Source of the DNA: a virus | DNA length: 23,344 nt | IMG/VR virus record: IMGVR_UViG_3300045453_000089 | Coordinates: 1-23,344 of that record | Direction: 5' to 3' (one strand) | Shown here: in pieces, positions 7,720-14,352 of the stretch | Layout of the letters: every line of letters begins with the position of its first letter | Numbering within the stretch: the stretch's first letter is position 1 | Notes under the pieces: model-generated | What the model was told of the DNA's origin: nothing | Databases searched by the model: none | Seen by the model: the letters and a program-made list of their open reading frames with translations, nothing else | Program-made: the position numbers and the translations under genes

Positions 7720-8294
7720 GGCATGTCGCCGATCGCTTCACGGCGATGCTCGATGCGAACGTCCTGTATCCCTTCCTGGTGCGGGACGTCTTGCTGTCAC
7801 TCGCAGAAGCCGGGCTCTATCGCCCTGTCTGGACAGCGGAAATCAATGCCGAATGGTCGGAGAATCTGATTGCCGCGAAGCCCGAACGGGAAGCTGCGAT
7901 CAAGGCGACGATCGAAGCAATGAACGCGGCCTTTCCGGAGGCAACGACAACTGGCTACGAAGATCTGATCTCCTCCCTCTCGCTTCCCGATGCTAACGAT
8001 CGACATGTCCTCGCTGCTGCAATCCGGAGCGGCGCGAGTGTCATCGTCACCGAAAACCTGAAGGATTTTCCGCCCGACATATTGGCCAAATACGACATCG
8101 AGACGCGTTCTGCCGATGAATTCGTCCTCAATACGTTCGAGCTTTATCCGACGGACGCGCTGCATGCCCTGAGGACGATGCGCGCACGCTACCACAAGCC
8201 TCCGGTGACGCCGGCCGAGCTGATCCAGCGAATGCTGAAGGTGGGGCTGATTGCGACCGTTGCGGCGCTTCAAGGGTACGAAGACTCGATCTAG
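7716..8294 (+). CDS. PIN-domain toxin (ribonuclease)
   Basis: This 192-residue protein has a PIN domain with the expected acidic residues. D13 lies in MLDANVLYP, a glutamate in TAEINAEWSENL (E42 or E46) is next, and D92/D95 lie in LPDANDRHVLAAAI. The typical IVTENLKDFP strand follows at residues 110-119. Such proteins are metal-dependent RNases, and with the preceding HTH protein this forms a toxin-antitoxin pair. The C-terminal 60 residues (PTDALHALRTMRARYHKPPVTPAELIQRM) match the longer PIN_3-type members. Start and overlap are fixed by the ATGA junction at 7716. The module is flanked by two copies of the phage leader hairpin, which marks it as an insertion. Confidence 0.85.
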   Translation: MRHVADRFTAMLDANVLYPFLVRDVLLSLAEAGLYRPVWTAEINAEWSENLIAAKPEREAAIKATIEAMNAAFPEATTTGYEDLISSLSLPDANDRHVLAAAIRSGASVIVTENLKDFPPDILAKYDIETRSADEFVLNTFELYPTDALHALRTMRARYHKPPVTPAELIQRMLKVGLIATVAALQGYEDSI

Positions 8295-8322
8295 GGACCG
8301 GCTTCGCACAACCACCACCCCC

Positions 8323-8377
8323 GCCCGGGGCTCCGCCTCACACACTGAGAGGCCGGAGCCGCCGGGCCTTTTCATTT
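8323..8377 (+). terminator. leader hairpin copy C, directly before the Bbp19 gene
   Basis: GCCCGG (8323-8328) pairs with CCGGGC (8362-8367), with an inner GGCTCCG/CGGAGCC stem and a CTCA/TGAG tip, then CTTTTCATTT. No 58-bp promoter module lies upstream, because the toxin-antitoxin pair occupies that place. The ribosome binding site GGAGAA of the next gene begins at 8378, right after the T-rich tail. Confidence 0.6.
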
Positions 8378-8388
8378 GGAGAACCTGC

Positions 8389-8712
8389 ATGACCGACCAG
8401 GCTGCCGGCTACGATGCCGGCGATCGCGCCCACGTGTCCGAGCGCCAGAAGAAACGGCGGCTGCGCGCCGAGCGCGCCGACGCCGATCTCCTCTGGCTGA
8501 TGAACCAGCGCGAGGGACGGCGCTTCGTGGCGCGCCTGCTGCAGAGCTGCCACCTCTACGAGTCGAGCTTCACCGGCCCTGGAAGCTCCAGGAGCGCCAC
8601 CTTCTTCCGCGAGGGCGAGCGCAATGTCGGCCTGCGGGTGCTGGCCGACATCACGCGCCTCTGCCCCGATCTCCATGCCCGCATGCTGGGCGATTCGCAG
8701 GACGAGACCTGA
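8389..8712 (+). CDS. Bbp19 family phage protein
   Basis: This 107-residue protein is recognised by the string DLLWLMNQREGRRFVARLLQ, then YESSFTG and FFREGERNVGLRVLADI. These match the small Bbp19-type proteins encoded next to portal and capsid genes in BPP-1-like podoviruses. Their exact role is not settled; a place in head assembly is usually assumed from gene position. The ATG at 8389 has GGAGAA at 8378-8383, five bases upstream. An extra insert (PGSSRSA) splits the usual SSFTG-to-TFF junction. The next gene begins one base after the stop. Confidence 0.85.
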   Translation: MTDQAAGYDAGDRAHVSERQKKRRLRAERADADLLWLMNQREGRRFVARLLQSCHLYESSFTGPGSSRSATFFREGERNVGLRVLADITRLCPDLHARMLGDSQDET

Positions 8713-8713
8713 C

Positions 8714-10321
8714 ATGGCGAGCGTGATCCATCCGACTGTGCCGGTGGCAGGGTCAGCGGCGGAGCCGTGGCCATCTGGCGTCAAGGATGGCGATGAAGTG
8801 ACGATCCGCGCCGACGAGATGTTTGCGCGCAAGCTCGACACCGAGTTCGCAACCGGCGTGCGTGGCCTGCTGCACAGCCCCAAGACGGGCCTTTCCTCTC
8901 TCGAGGGAGAAGCGGCCCTCGAAGCCATCGCCGGCATCTATCCGGCGCTGGAGGAACTGAGGCAGCGCACCCTCGGCGAAGCTATCGGCCCGCGCCAGCG
9001 CGTGCTGGTGGAGCCCGCGATCAATGCCCGCCTCGACTGGGCCGCCGGCACGATCGGTCGCCTGGCCGAGCGCGCCACGGTCGAGGTCGACGACGCCAGC
9101 GTGGCCGAGCGGCTTGCCGGACTGCGGCAGGATGCCGAGATCTCTTGGCACGACCCGGCCTGGCTGCGGCAACTCGGCCGCACCACAGTGAGCGAGCTGC
9201 GCGGGCAGGGCGAACGCCGTGGCTGGAATGACGCCGAGACCGACACGCGGGCGAGAGCAGGCCTTTCCGACCTCTATGCCGGCGCGGTCGAGGCCGCGAT
9301 CGGGCGCGACCCCGACGGCGCAGTCAACCTGCTGGCGCACGCCCGCGAGGCGATCGATCCGGCGCGACTGAAGACGATCGACCGCTCTCTCGCCCGCGCC
9401 CGCGAGAACGGCTTCCTGCGGGAGGTCGATGCCGCCTTGAGCGCACTGCCACTCGATCCCACGACACCGCCGGCCCTCGACGTCTTCACCGCCCGCACGA
9501 CGGAGCTGACACCGGAAGACGCGACCGACGAAGTGCGTGGGCGCCTCGGCGAGCTAGCGTCGCACGCCCAGCGTCGCGCCGAGCGGCAGTGGCACCGGCG
9601 CCAGGCCGAGGCCGGCATCGCCGCCCTCGACTGGCTGAAGCAGAACCCCGATGCCTCGTCGCTGTTCCGGCCGGAGGAGGTGCGCGAGTGGCTGGCGCCG
9701 GACCAGCTCGACGGGCTCAGGACGATGGAGCAGCGGGGTCGCTTCCTCACCGACCCCGACCTGTTCTGGCGTCTAGAGCGGTTGTCCGTCTACGAACCCG
9801 AGGCCTTCGCTGCGCTCGATCTCGACCGCCATCGCCTGTCGCTCGACGATGCGGATCACGCCCGCCTCGTCGGATGGCAGAAGGCCATCGCCGAGGACGC
9901 GGCCGATCCCGCCTTTGCCTGCCACCTCTGGGCACGGATCGGCCTCGATCGCGCCCTCCAAGAACGAGGCATCAGCACCGAGAGCCCCGACGCGGCGGAC
10001 ATCCGCATCGAGATGGGCGACCTCCTCGACAGCACCGAAGCCGTCGAGGGCCATTCCGCAACCGGTGACGACATCGACGCGATCGTGACGCGGCCCACCG
10101 ATCCGGCCGCACCAGACGGCAAACATGTAGTTCCGGTCGCAGCGGGCGACTTGAAGTGCGTGGGCGGTAGTTGCGCCAGTGGCGGAAGCTGGGGAACTAC
10201 GGGCATGTACTACATTGAGGGTAAGACCCTCTGCCGGAGTTGTGCCGTCAAGCAGCTCGGCATGGAAAACAGTCCGGCAGACGAGCTGATCAGGACGCTG
10301 GAGCCATTCGAGAAGCGGTAG
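8714..10321 (+). CDS. large helical virion protein with Cys-rich C-terminal module
   Basis: This 535-residue protein starts one base after the Bbp19 stop. Residues 30-450 are almost entirely helical and include VRGLLHSPKTGLSSLEGEAALEA and SDLYAGAVEAAIGRDPDGAVNLLAHARE. That layout is shared by large podoviral virion proteins thought to sit inside the head or be ejected with DNA. From about residue 475 the character changes: GC falls and a compact module appears with C482-x4-C487 and C507-x2-C510, followed by AVKQLGMENSP. This could bind a metal. The change of character suggests the original C-terminus was replaced; the displaced end may be the frame at 10797-11432. Assignment as an internal virion or ejection protein is an inference from position and composition. 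Confidence 0.6.
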   Translation: MASVIHPTVPVAGSAAEPWPSGVKDGDEVTIRADEMFARKLDTEFATGVRGLLHSPKTGLSSLEGEAALEAIAGIYPALEELRQRTLGEAIGPRQRVLVEPAINARLDWAAGTIGRLAERATVEVDDASVAERLAGLRQDAEISWHDPAWLRQLGRTTVSELRGQGERRGWNDAETDTRARAGLSDLYAGAVEAAIGRDPDGAVNLLAHAREAIDPARLKTIDRSLARARENGFLREVDAALSALPLDPTTPPALDVFTARTTELTPEDATDEVRGRLGELASHAQRRAERQWHRRQAEAGIAALDWLKQNPDASSLFRPEEVREWLAPDQLDGLRTMEQRGRFLTDPDLFWRLERLSVYEPEAFAALDLDRHRLSLDDADHARLVGWQKAIAEDAADPAFACHLWARIGLDRALQERGISTESPDAADIRIEMGDLLDSTEAVEGHSATGDDIDAIVTRPTDPAAPDGKHVVPVAAGDLKCVGGSCASGGSWGTTGMYYIEGKTLCRSCAVKQLGMENSPADELIRTLEPFEKR

Positions 10322-10388
10322 GAACAGAGACCCAAAATGCAACTTTTGCGTGCTGTACTTAGTGGACCCCTCGCGATACCAGTTGGAA

Positions 10389-10739
10389 ATGCCCGAGAAG
10401 AGGATCGATCTCCAAAAGCTCCGTCCGGGAGACCTGTTCCATGCCGAGTATCCGGGTGGTGCAACAGTCATCGGGATCACGCTGGAAGTGACGGCCACGC
10501 GCATCAGGGGAAGAGACATCACCCGGCAGGAAGTTCTGGAGATCGATCGGGCCACCGGCGTGTCCATCACCGCCGACGGTGATCCCTGCACAATCTATTC
10601 GACGGAGCCCCTGCCGCCCGATCTCCACGAAGCGATCCTCGGCCTGGATCGCAAGTACGGCTCGGGCCGCACTCCGACCGACGAAGAAAGCAAACTGACG
10701 CTCGCGGAGCGGAAGGCACTGATATTCGTCTCTCCTTGA
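10389..10739 (+). CDS. small acidic protein, possible partner of the Cys-rich module
   Basis: This 116-residue protein begins MPEKRIDLQKLRPGDLF and ends ESKLTLAERKALIFVSP. No known family is recognised with confidence. It is predicted to be a mixed alpha/beta cytosolic protein with a beta-rich first half (GGATVIGITLEV) and a helical end (LPPDLHEAILGLDRKYG). The start is uncertain: ATG 10389 has only a very close GGA, and the frame stays open back to GTG 10350. It lies 67 bases after the virion protein with the Cys-rich end. In a toxin/immunity reading it would be the immunity partner of that end; this is inference from gene order only. Confidence 0.5.
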   Translation: MPEKRIDLQKLRPGDLFHAEYPGGATVIGITLEVTATRIRGRDITRQEVLEIDRATGVSITADGDPCTIYSTEPLPPDLHEAILGLDRKYGSGRTPTDEESKLTLAERKALIFVSP

Positions 10740-10922
10740 GTTGGCCGATGGAACCACAACTGTTGGCTTTGCATCACCTCTTGCCCAGGCGCATGACCGG
10801 TTGGCGTCAGACCAACTCGAGGGGCCGACGGCGATCGCGCTGACAATCCCGACGTCATCCTCGCCAACAGCGGCAACGCGCGGCGAGGCTCGGGGCCACC
10901 CGATCCTGCGTTCACCGAGGCG
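10740..10922 (+). other. start-less 5' extension of the toxin-like frame
   Basis: The frame of the next gene is open from 10797 but has no usable start codon before 10923. Its translation (for example RADNPDVILANSGNARRGSG, then PPDPAFTEAM) reads as real linker protein rather than random codons. I read it as the remains of a longer protein whose N-terminal part is gone or separated. Confidence 0.45.
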
Positions 10923-11432
10923 ATGCGGCGCGAGGTCTATCGATCCCATCGGGAGGCCTTGGAGAGGCTGGAACCCAACAATCCGTTCCTGACGTCCGTC
11001 GGCGCACCCGGTGGAATACCCGATCGGGCGGCGATGGTCCGACTTCACCAGGAACTGCAGGCGGCGAGGGCCCGGGCCGCGGGCGGTCCGCTCCCCGCGT
11101 CAGGCGGATCGCTCACCGCGTCGGGCGACGGGCCGGGGCTTCCCGGGGGCGGCAGGCTGGAGCGGGCTCTGGGCATTCCAAAGGACTGGCGCGTGATCAT
11201 GTCGGACAAGGGCGGCGGCGTGACCTACATCAATCCCAACAACCCGAACGATCGCATAAGGGTCATGCCCGGCAATCCCGACGGTCAATACCCGCATCAA
11301 CGTCGCCCATACGTGGTTGGTCAGAGCTGGGGCGCATATGTAAACCGGGACGGCAGGCCGCTCGGTGGGGCGGATCCAAGACGCCATCCAGACGCGCACA
11401 TTCCCTACGACGCTTATGTCTTCTGGAGATAG
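10923..11432 (+). CDS. orphan polymorphic-toxin-like C-terminal domain
   Basis: This 169-residue product from the first ATG has two parts. Residues 1-75 are a helical and Gly/Ser-rich linker (LQAARARAAGGPLPASGGS). Residues 80-169 form a compact domain with YINPNNPNDRIRVMPGNP (102-119), RRPYV (127-131) and HPDAHIP (155-161). The MPGNP, PYV and DAHIP series is one I associate with C-terminal toxin domains of polymorphic (CDI/Rhs-type) toxins, possibly the type 17 group; the family name is from memory and unverified. The ATG at 10923 has a GAGG only two bases away, so independent translation looks weak. A small gene with a good ribosome binding site follows three bases after the stop, the usual toxin/immunity layout. 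Confidence 0.55.
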   Translation: MRREVYRSHREALERLEPNNPFLTSVGAPGGIPDRAAMVRLHQELQAARARAAGGPLPASGGSLTASGDGPGLPGGGRLERALGIPKDWRVIMSDKGGGVTYINPNNPNDRIRVMPGNPDGQYPHQRRPYVVGQSWGAYVNRDGRPLGGADPRRHPDAHIPYDAYVFWR

Positions 11433-11435
11433 AAC

Positions 11436-11789
11436 ATGCCGTTCATCAAAAAGATCTGGCTCAGGAATGCGTGCAGTGTCCTCGATGCGATCGCCGATCG
11501 AAGCGTCTTGCATGATGCCTGGTCGGGGAAGAGCGACTATCCGACCTCGCCCGAGGAAATCTATAATGAAGTCTTCAGCGACGCGGTCGTCGACGAGTAC
11601 GCCGATCCCGACCTCGAACTCGACGAGGCGCAGAAGGCGGCGGGCAAGACCTTCGTCGACAGCATGCGACAGTTCGACGAGATCGGCGGCCCCGAGCTGC
11701 CGTGGCAGGAGGTGATCGACCATCCCGGCTGGGTGAAGGTGCGCGAGGCGGCGCGGACGTTCCTCGACCTGCTGCGCCCGGCTGCCTGA
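11436..11789 (+). CDS. putative immunity protein for the toxin-like domain
   Basis: This 117-residue acidic protein starts three bases after the toxin-like frame, with GGAGA at 11425-11429 inside that frame's last codons. It is helical and rich in Asp/Glu (EEIYNEVFSDAVVDEYADPD) and ends WVKVREAARTFLDLLRPAA. Small size, acidity, tight coupling and position after a toxin-like C-terminus fit an immunity protein that neutralises a nuclease-type toxin. No named immunity family is recognised. It is followed by leader module copy D, so the toxin/immunity pair closes a transcription block. Confidence 0.5.
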   Translation: MPFIKKIWLRNACSVLDAIADRSVLHDAWSGKSDYPTSPEEIYNEVFSDAVVDEYADPDLELDEAQKAAGKTFVDSMRQFDEIGGPELPWQEVIDHPGWVKVREAARTFLDLLRPAA

Positions 11790-11842
11790 TCGTCGAAGTC
11801 GCCATCGGAACGCCCCTTCGGTGATAGGAAAGATTCTTCGAC

Positions 11843-11900
11843 TTATCCACAGATTCGAGTTGCAGGTTCAGCAGGAATAGGCTAGGAAATTAACTATACT
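11843..11900 (+). promoter_or_regulatory. repeated 58-bp leader module, copy D
   Basis: Third copy: TTATCCACA at 11843-11851, nine bases, then TGCAGGTTCAGCAGGAATAG from 11861 (identical to copy A), then TATACT at 11895-11900, the best -10 hexamer of the three. GATAGGA lies 20 bases before the box, as in copy A. It precedes the scaffold-capsid block. Confidence 0.6.
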
Positions 11901-11923
11901 TCCGACCATAGCGTCGGCGCCCC

Positions 11924-11973
11924 GCCCGGGGCTCCTGCCTCGAAGCATCGAGGCCGGAGCCGCCGGGCTTTTT
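11924..11973 (+). terminator. leader hairpin copy D
   Basis: GCCCGG (11924-11929) pairs with CCGGGC (11963-11968), with an inner GGCTCC/GGAGCC stem and a distal CCTCG/CGAGG stem, followed by five T residues (11969-11973). The distal stem differs from copies B and C but keeps pairing. The scaffold gene begins 60 bases further on. Confidence 0.7.
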
Positions 11974-12033
11974 GTTTCCATTTCGAGTCCAGCGCGTCGC
12001 CCGGCAGGGGCGGCGCAGAGAGGAGAGCTGACG

Positions 12034-12732
12034 ATGACAGAGTCCCTGATCGCACCGGATCCCATCCCCCGAGGTGCCGAGGGCGACGTCGTTCCGCCCG
12101 GTCCCGAGGAGCGCGCCACGGCCGACCCGGCGCCGTCATCGGTCGCGGCTGCGGCGATCTATCGAGGGCCAGAAGCGGAGACGGCAGCGGAGACGGCAGC
12201 GGAGGCGGCGGAGCCGCCGGCAGAAGCGGAGGCTCCCGCAACGGCAGAGGAAGAAGAAGGGGCGGAGACGCCCCCTTCTTCGTATGAGCCGTTCGCACTG
12301 CCCGAAGGCGTGACGATCGACACCGAGGCGCTCGAGGTGGCGCAGTCGCTGTTCGCCGAGGCGAGGCTCAGCCAGCCGCAGGCCCAGAAGTTCGTCGATC
12401 TCTACACGGCCAGGATGAACGAGCTGACCCGGCGCCAGGTCGCGGCGGCGGAGGACCGCCAGGCCGCCTGGGTCGCCGAGGTGAAGAACGATCCGGAGCT
12501 GGGCGGGAGGCGATTCGAGTCCGCCCGCGCCGCGGCCCAGAAAGCGCTCGCCCGCTTCGGCACGCCCGAGCTCAGGCAGACGCTGAACGATCTGTGGGTG
12601 GGCAACAACCCGCAGCTCTTCCGCTTCTTCGTGCGCGTCGGCCGGGCGATGGCGGAGGACAGGCATGCGGGCGCCGCTGCCGGTGCCGCGCGCGCCTCTG
12701 CCGCCGAGACGCTCTACCCCAACGACAAATAG
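12034..12732 (+). CDS. capsid scaffolding protein
   Basis: This 232-residue protein stands directly before the major capsid gene. Its N-terminal third is disordered and very rich in Ala, Glu and Pro (AAETAAEAAEPPAEAEAPAT). A conserved core follows: YEPFALPEGVTIDTEALEVA, then LSQPQAQKFVDLYTARMNEL, and a helical end with GNNPQLFRFFVRVGRAMAED. This layout (acidic disordered start, the PEG segment, a coiled helical region) is typical of podoviral scaffold or capsid-assembly proteins. AGGAG at 12021-12025 supports the start. The acidic stretch is partly coded by a 12-base tandem repeat, so its length may vary between strains. Confidence 0.75.
   Translation: MTESLIAPDPIPRGAEGDVVPPGPEERATADPAPSSVAAAAIYRGPEAETAAETAAEAAEPPAEAEAPATAEEEEGAETPPSSYEPFALPEGVTIDTEALEVAQSLFAEARLSQPQAQKFVDLYTARMNELTRRQVAAAEDRQAAWVAEVKNDPELGGRRFESARAAAQKALARFGTPELRQTLNDLWVGNNPQLFRFFVRVGRAMAEDRHAGAAAGAARASAAETLYPNDK
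12181..12204 (+). repeat. 12-bp tandem repeat within the scaffold gene
   Basis: ACGGCAGCGGAG occurs twice in tandem (12181-12192, 12193-12204) and partly beyond, coding for the Ala/Glu-rich disordered part of the scaffold. It keeps the reading frame, so slippage would only change linker length. Confidence 0.6.
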
Positions 12733-12750
12733 CAACACAGGAGTGAAAGA

Positions 12751-13737
12751 ATGGCCGCCATCGGCAATACCGCGCTGACCTACGCAGATTGGGCCAAGCG
12801 CTACAATGACGGGAAGATCTCGGTGATCGTCGAGCTGCTCGCGCAGACCAACGAGATCCTCGACGACATGCGCTGGGTCGAGGGTAACCTGCCGACCGGG
12901 CACCGCACGACCGTGCGCACCGGCCTGCCGGAGGGCACCTGGCGCCAGCTCAACTACGGCGTCCAGCCGACCAAGAGCACGACCGCCCAGGTCAACGATT
13001 CCTGCGGCATGCTCGAGACCTACAGCGAGATCGACAAGGCTCTGGCCGACCTCAACGGCAACACCGCCGAGTTCCGGCTGAGCGAGGACAAGGCCTTCCT
13101 CGAGGGCCTGTCGCAGCAGATGGCCGACACGATCTTCTACGGCGACACCGACGAGACGCCGGAGAAGTTCACCGGGCTCGGCGCCCGCTACAGCAGCTTC
13201 GATGCCGAGGCCAAGTCGCGGCAGAACATCATCGATGCCGGCGGCAGCGGCTCGAACAACACCTCGGTCTGGCTGGTCGTGTGGGGCGATCTCACCGTGC
13301 ACGGCATCTTCCCCAAGGGCAGCAAGGCCGGCATCCAGATGCGCGACCTCGGCGAGCAGACGCTGACCGACGCGCAGGGCAACCGCTACCAGGGCTATCG
13401 CACGCACTACAAGTGGGACGCCGGCCTCACGGTGCGCGACTGGCGCTACGCGGTGCGCATCGCCAACATCGACGTGGGCGCGCTGGCCGGCGGCACGCCG
13501 CCCGACCTGATCAAGCACATGATCCAGGCGACGCACAAGGTGCCGTCGCTCAAGACCGGCCAGCCGGTCTTCTACATGAACCGCACCGGCCGGCAGTGGC
13601 TCGATATCCAGGCCGCCACCAGGGACAACGTGATGCTGAAGATCTCGGAGTTCGAGGGCCGTCCGGTCCGCGAGTTCCTCGGCATCCCGGTCCGCACCTG
13701 CGACCAGATCGTCAACAGCGAGGGCCGCGTGGTCTGA
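12751..13737 (+). CDS. major capsid protein (BPP-1-like)
   Basis: This 328-residue protein opens MAAIGNTALTYADWAKRYNDG, a start seen in the major capsid proteins of BPP-1-related podoviruses, which have an HK97-type fold. Internal landmarks are LPTGHRTTVRTGLPEGTWRQ, FLEGLSQQMADTIFYGD and the late segment NRTGRQWLDIQA. It is complete, with AGGAG upstream, and lies 18 bases after the scaffold gene. The cement-protein gene follows 29 bases downstream, the same pairing as in BPP-1. No protease or cleavage site is evident. Confidence 0.9.
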   Translation: MAAIGNTALTYADWAKRYNDGKISVIVELLAQTNEILDDMRWVEGNLPTGHRTTVRTGLPEGTWRQLNYGVQPTKSTTAQVNDSCGMLETYSEIDKALADLNGNTAEFRLSEDKAFLEGLSQQMADTIFYGDTDETPEKFTGLGARYSSFDAEAKSRQNIIDAGGSGSNNTSVWLVVWGDLTVHGIFPKGSKAGIQMRDLGEQTLTDAQGNRYQGYRTHYKWDAGLTVRDWRYAVRIANIDVGALAGGTPPDLIKHMIQATHKVPSLKTGQPVFYMNRTGRQWLDIQAATRDNVMLKISEFEGRPVREFLGIPVRTCDQIVNSEGRVV

Positions 13738-13766
13738 CGGCCGCCCGCGAACACAGGAGCACAACC

Positions 13767-14192
13767 ATGTACATCGATCGTCAGAACCTGTTCGGCCGCG
13801 ACCAGGCCGTCACCGCGAGCGCCCCCAGCACCGACCATATCGACTGCGGGGCGGCGCGCGACATCGGCAACGGCACGCCGCTCGAGATCCTCGTGCTGTG
13901 CACCGAGGCCGTCACGGCCGCCGGCGCCGCGACCGTCACGGTGGCGCTGCAGAGCGACGACAATCCGTCGTTCTCCTCGCCCGCCAACCTGGTGCTGAGC
14001 GACGCCACTCCCAAGGCGGCACTCATCCCGGGAGTGGAGCTGCTGCGCGTGCCGGTGCCGTACGGCGCCGAGCGCTATCTGCGCCTCTACTTCAGCGTCG
14101 GCAGCGGCCCGCTCACCGCGGGCAAGTTCACGTCCGGTCTCGTGCCGATGCGTCAGGCCAACACGGCCTATGCGTCGGGCTACGCGGCGTAA
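13767..14192 (+). CDS. Bbp16 family capsid cement protein
   Basis: This 141-residue protein begins MYIDRQNLFGRDQAVTASAP and has DIGNGTPLEILV, ATVTVALQSDDNPSFSSPAN and ERYLRLYFSVGSGPLTAGKF. This pattern matches the jelly-roll capsid cement protein of BPP-1-type phages, which binds the outside of the head and stabilises it. The length fits the family. AGGAG at 13755-13759 lies seven bases upstream. It closes the capsid block, with a strong hairpin about 100 bases after its stop. Confidence 0.85.
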   Translation: MYIDRQNLFGRDQAVTASAPSTDHIDCGAARDIGNGTPLEILVLCTEAVTAAGAATVTVALQSDDNPSFSSPANLVLSDATPKAALIPGVELLRVPVPYGAERYLRLYFSVGSGPLTAGKFTSGLVPMRQANTAYASGYAA

Positions 14193-14295
14193 CGGGGAGG
14201 CGCCGCCGGCGCGACCGAGGCGTGCTCGTCGAGTAAGCGGGTGACCCGGGCTCCGCCCGGCTCTCTCCCAGCCGCCGCGCGCCGCGCCACCTCCC

Positions 14296-14337
14296 GGGCG
14301 GCGGAGGAGCAATCCTCCGCCGCCCTTCCTTTCTCTC
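14296..14337 (+). terminator. strong hairpin with GCAA tetraloop after the capsid block
   Basis: A perfect 13-base-pair stem, GGGCGGCGGAGGA (14296-14308) with TCCTCCGCCGCCC (14313-14325), encloses a GCAA loop (a GNRA tetraloop). TTCCTTTCTCTC follows. A smaller CCGGGC/GCCCGG hairpin lies upstream at 14246-14260. The hairpin ends about 15 bases before the next coding start, as with the repeated leader hairpins. Confidence 0.7.
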
Positions 14338-14352
14338 GTGACGGGGCCAGTC

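Noticed and set aside
8797-8799. CRISPR array or tRNA genes
   Set aside because: No regularly spaced short repeats and no cloverleaf with a CCA-type acceptor were seen; the only spaced repeats are the leader modules, which are kilobases apart.
11861-11865. TTGCAG just before the conserved leader block as a sigma-70 -35 element
   Set aside because: It lies 29 bases before the TATACT hexamer, too far for a normal sigma-70 promoter, and it is CTGCAG in copy A.
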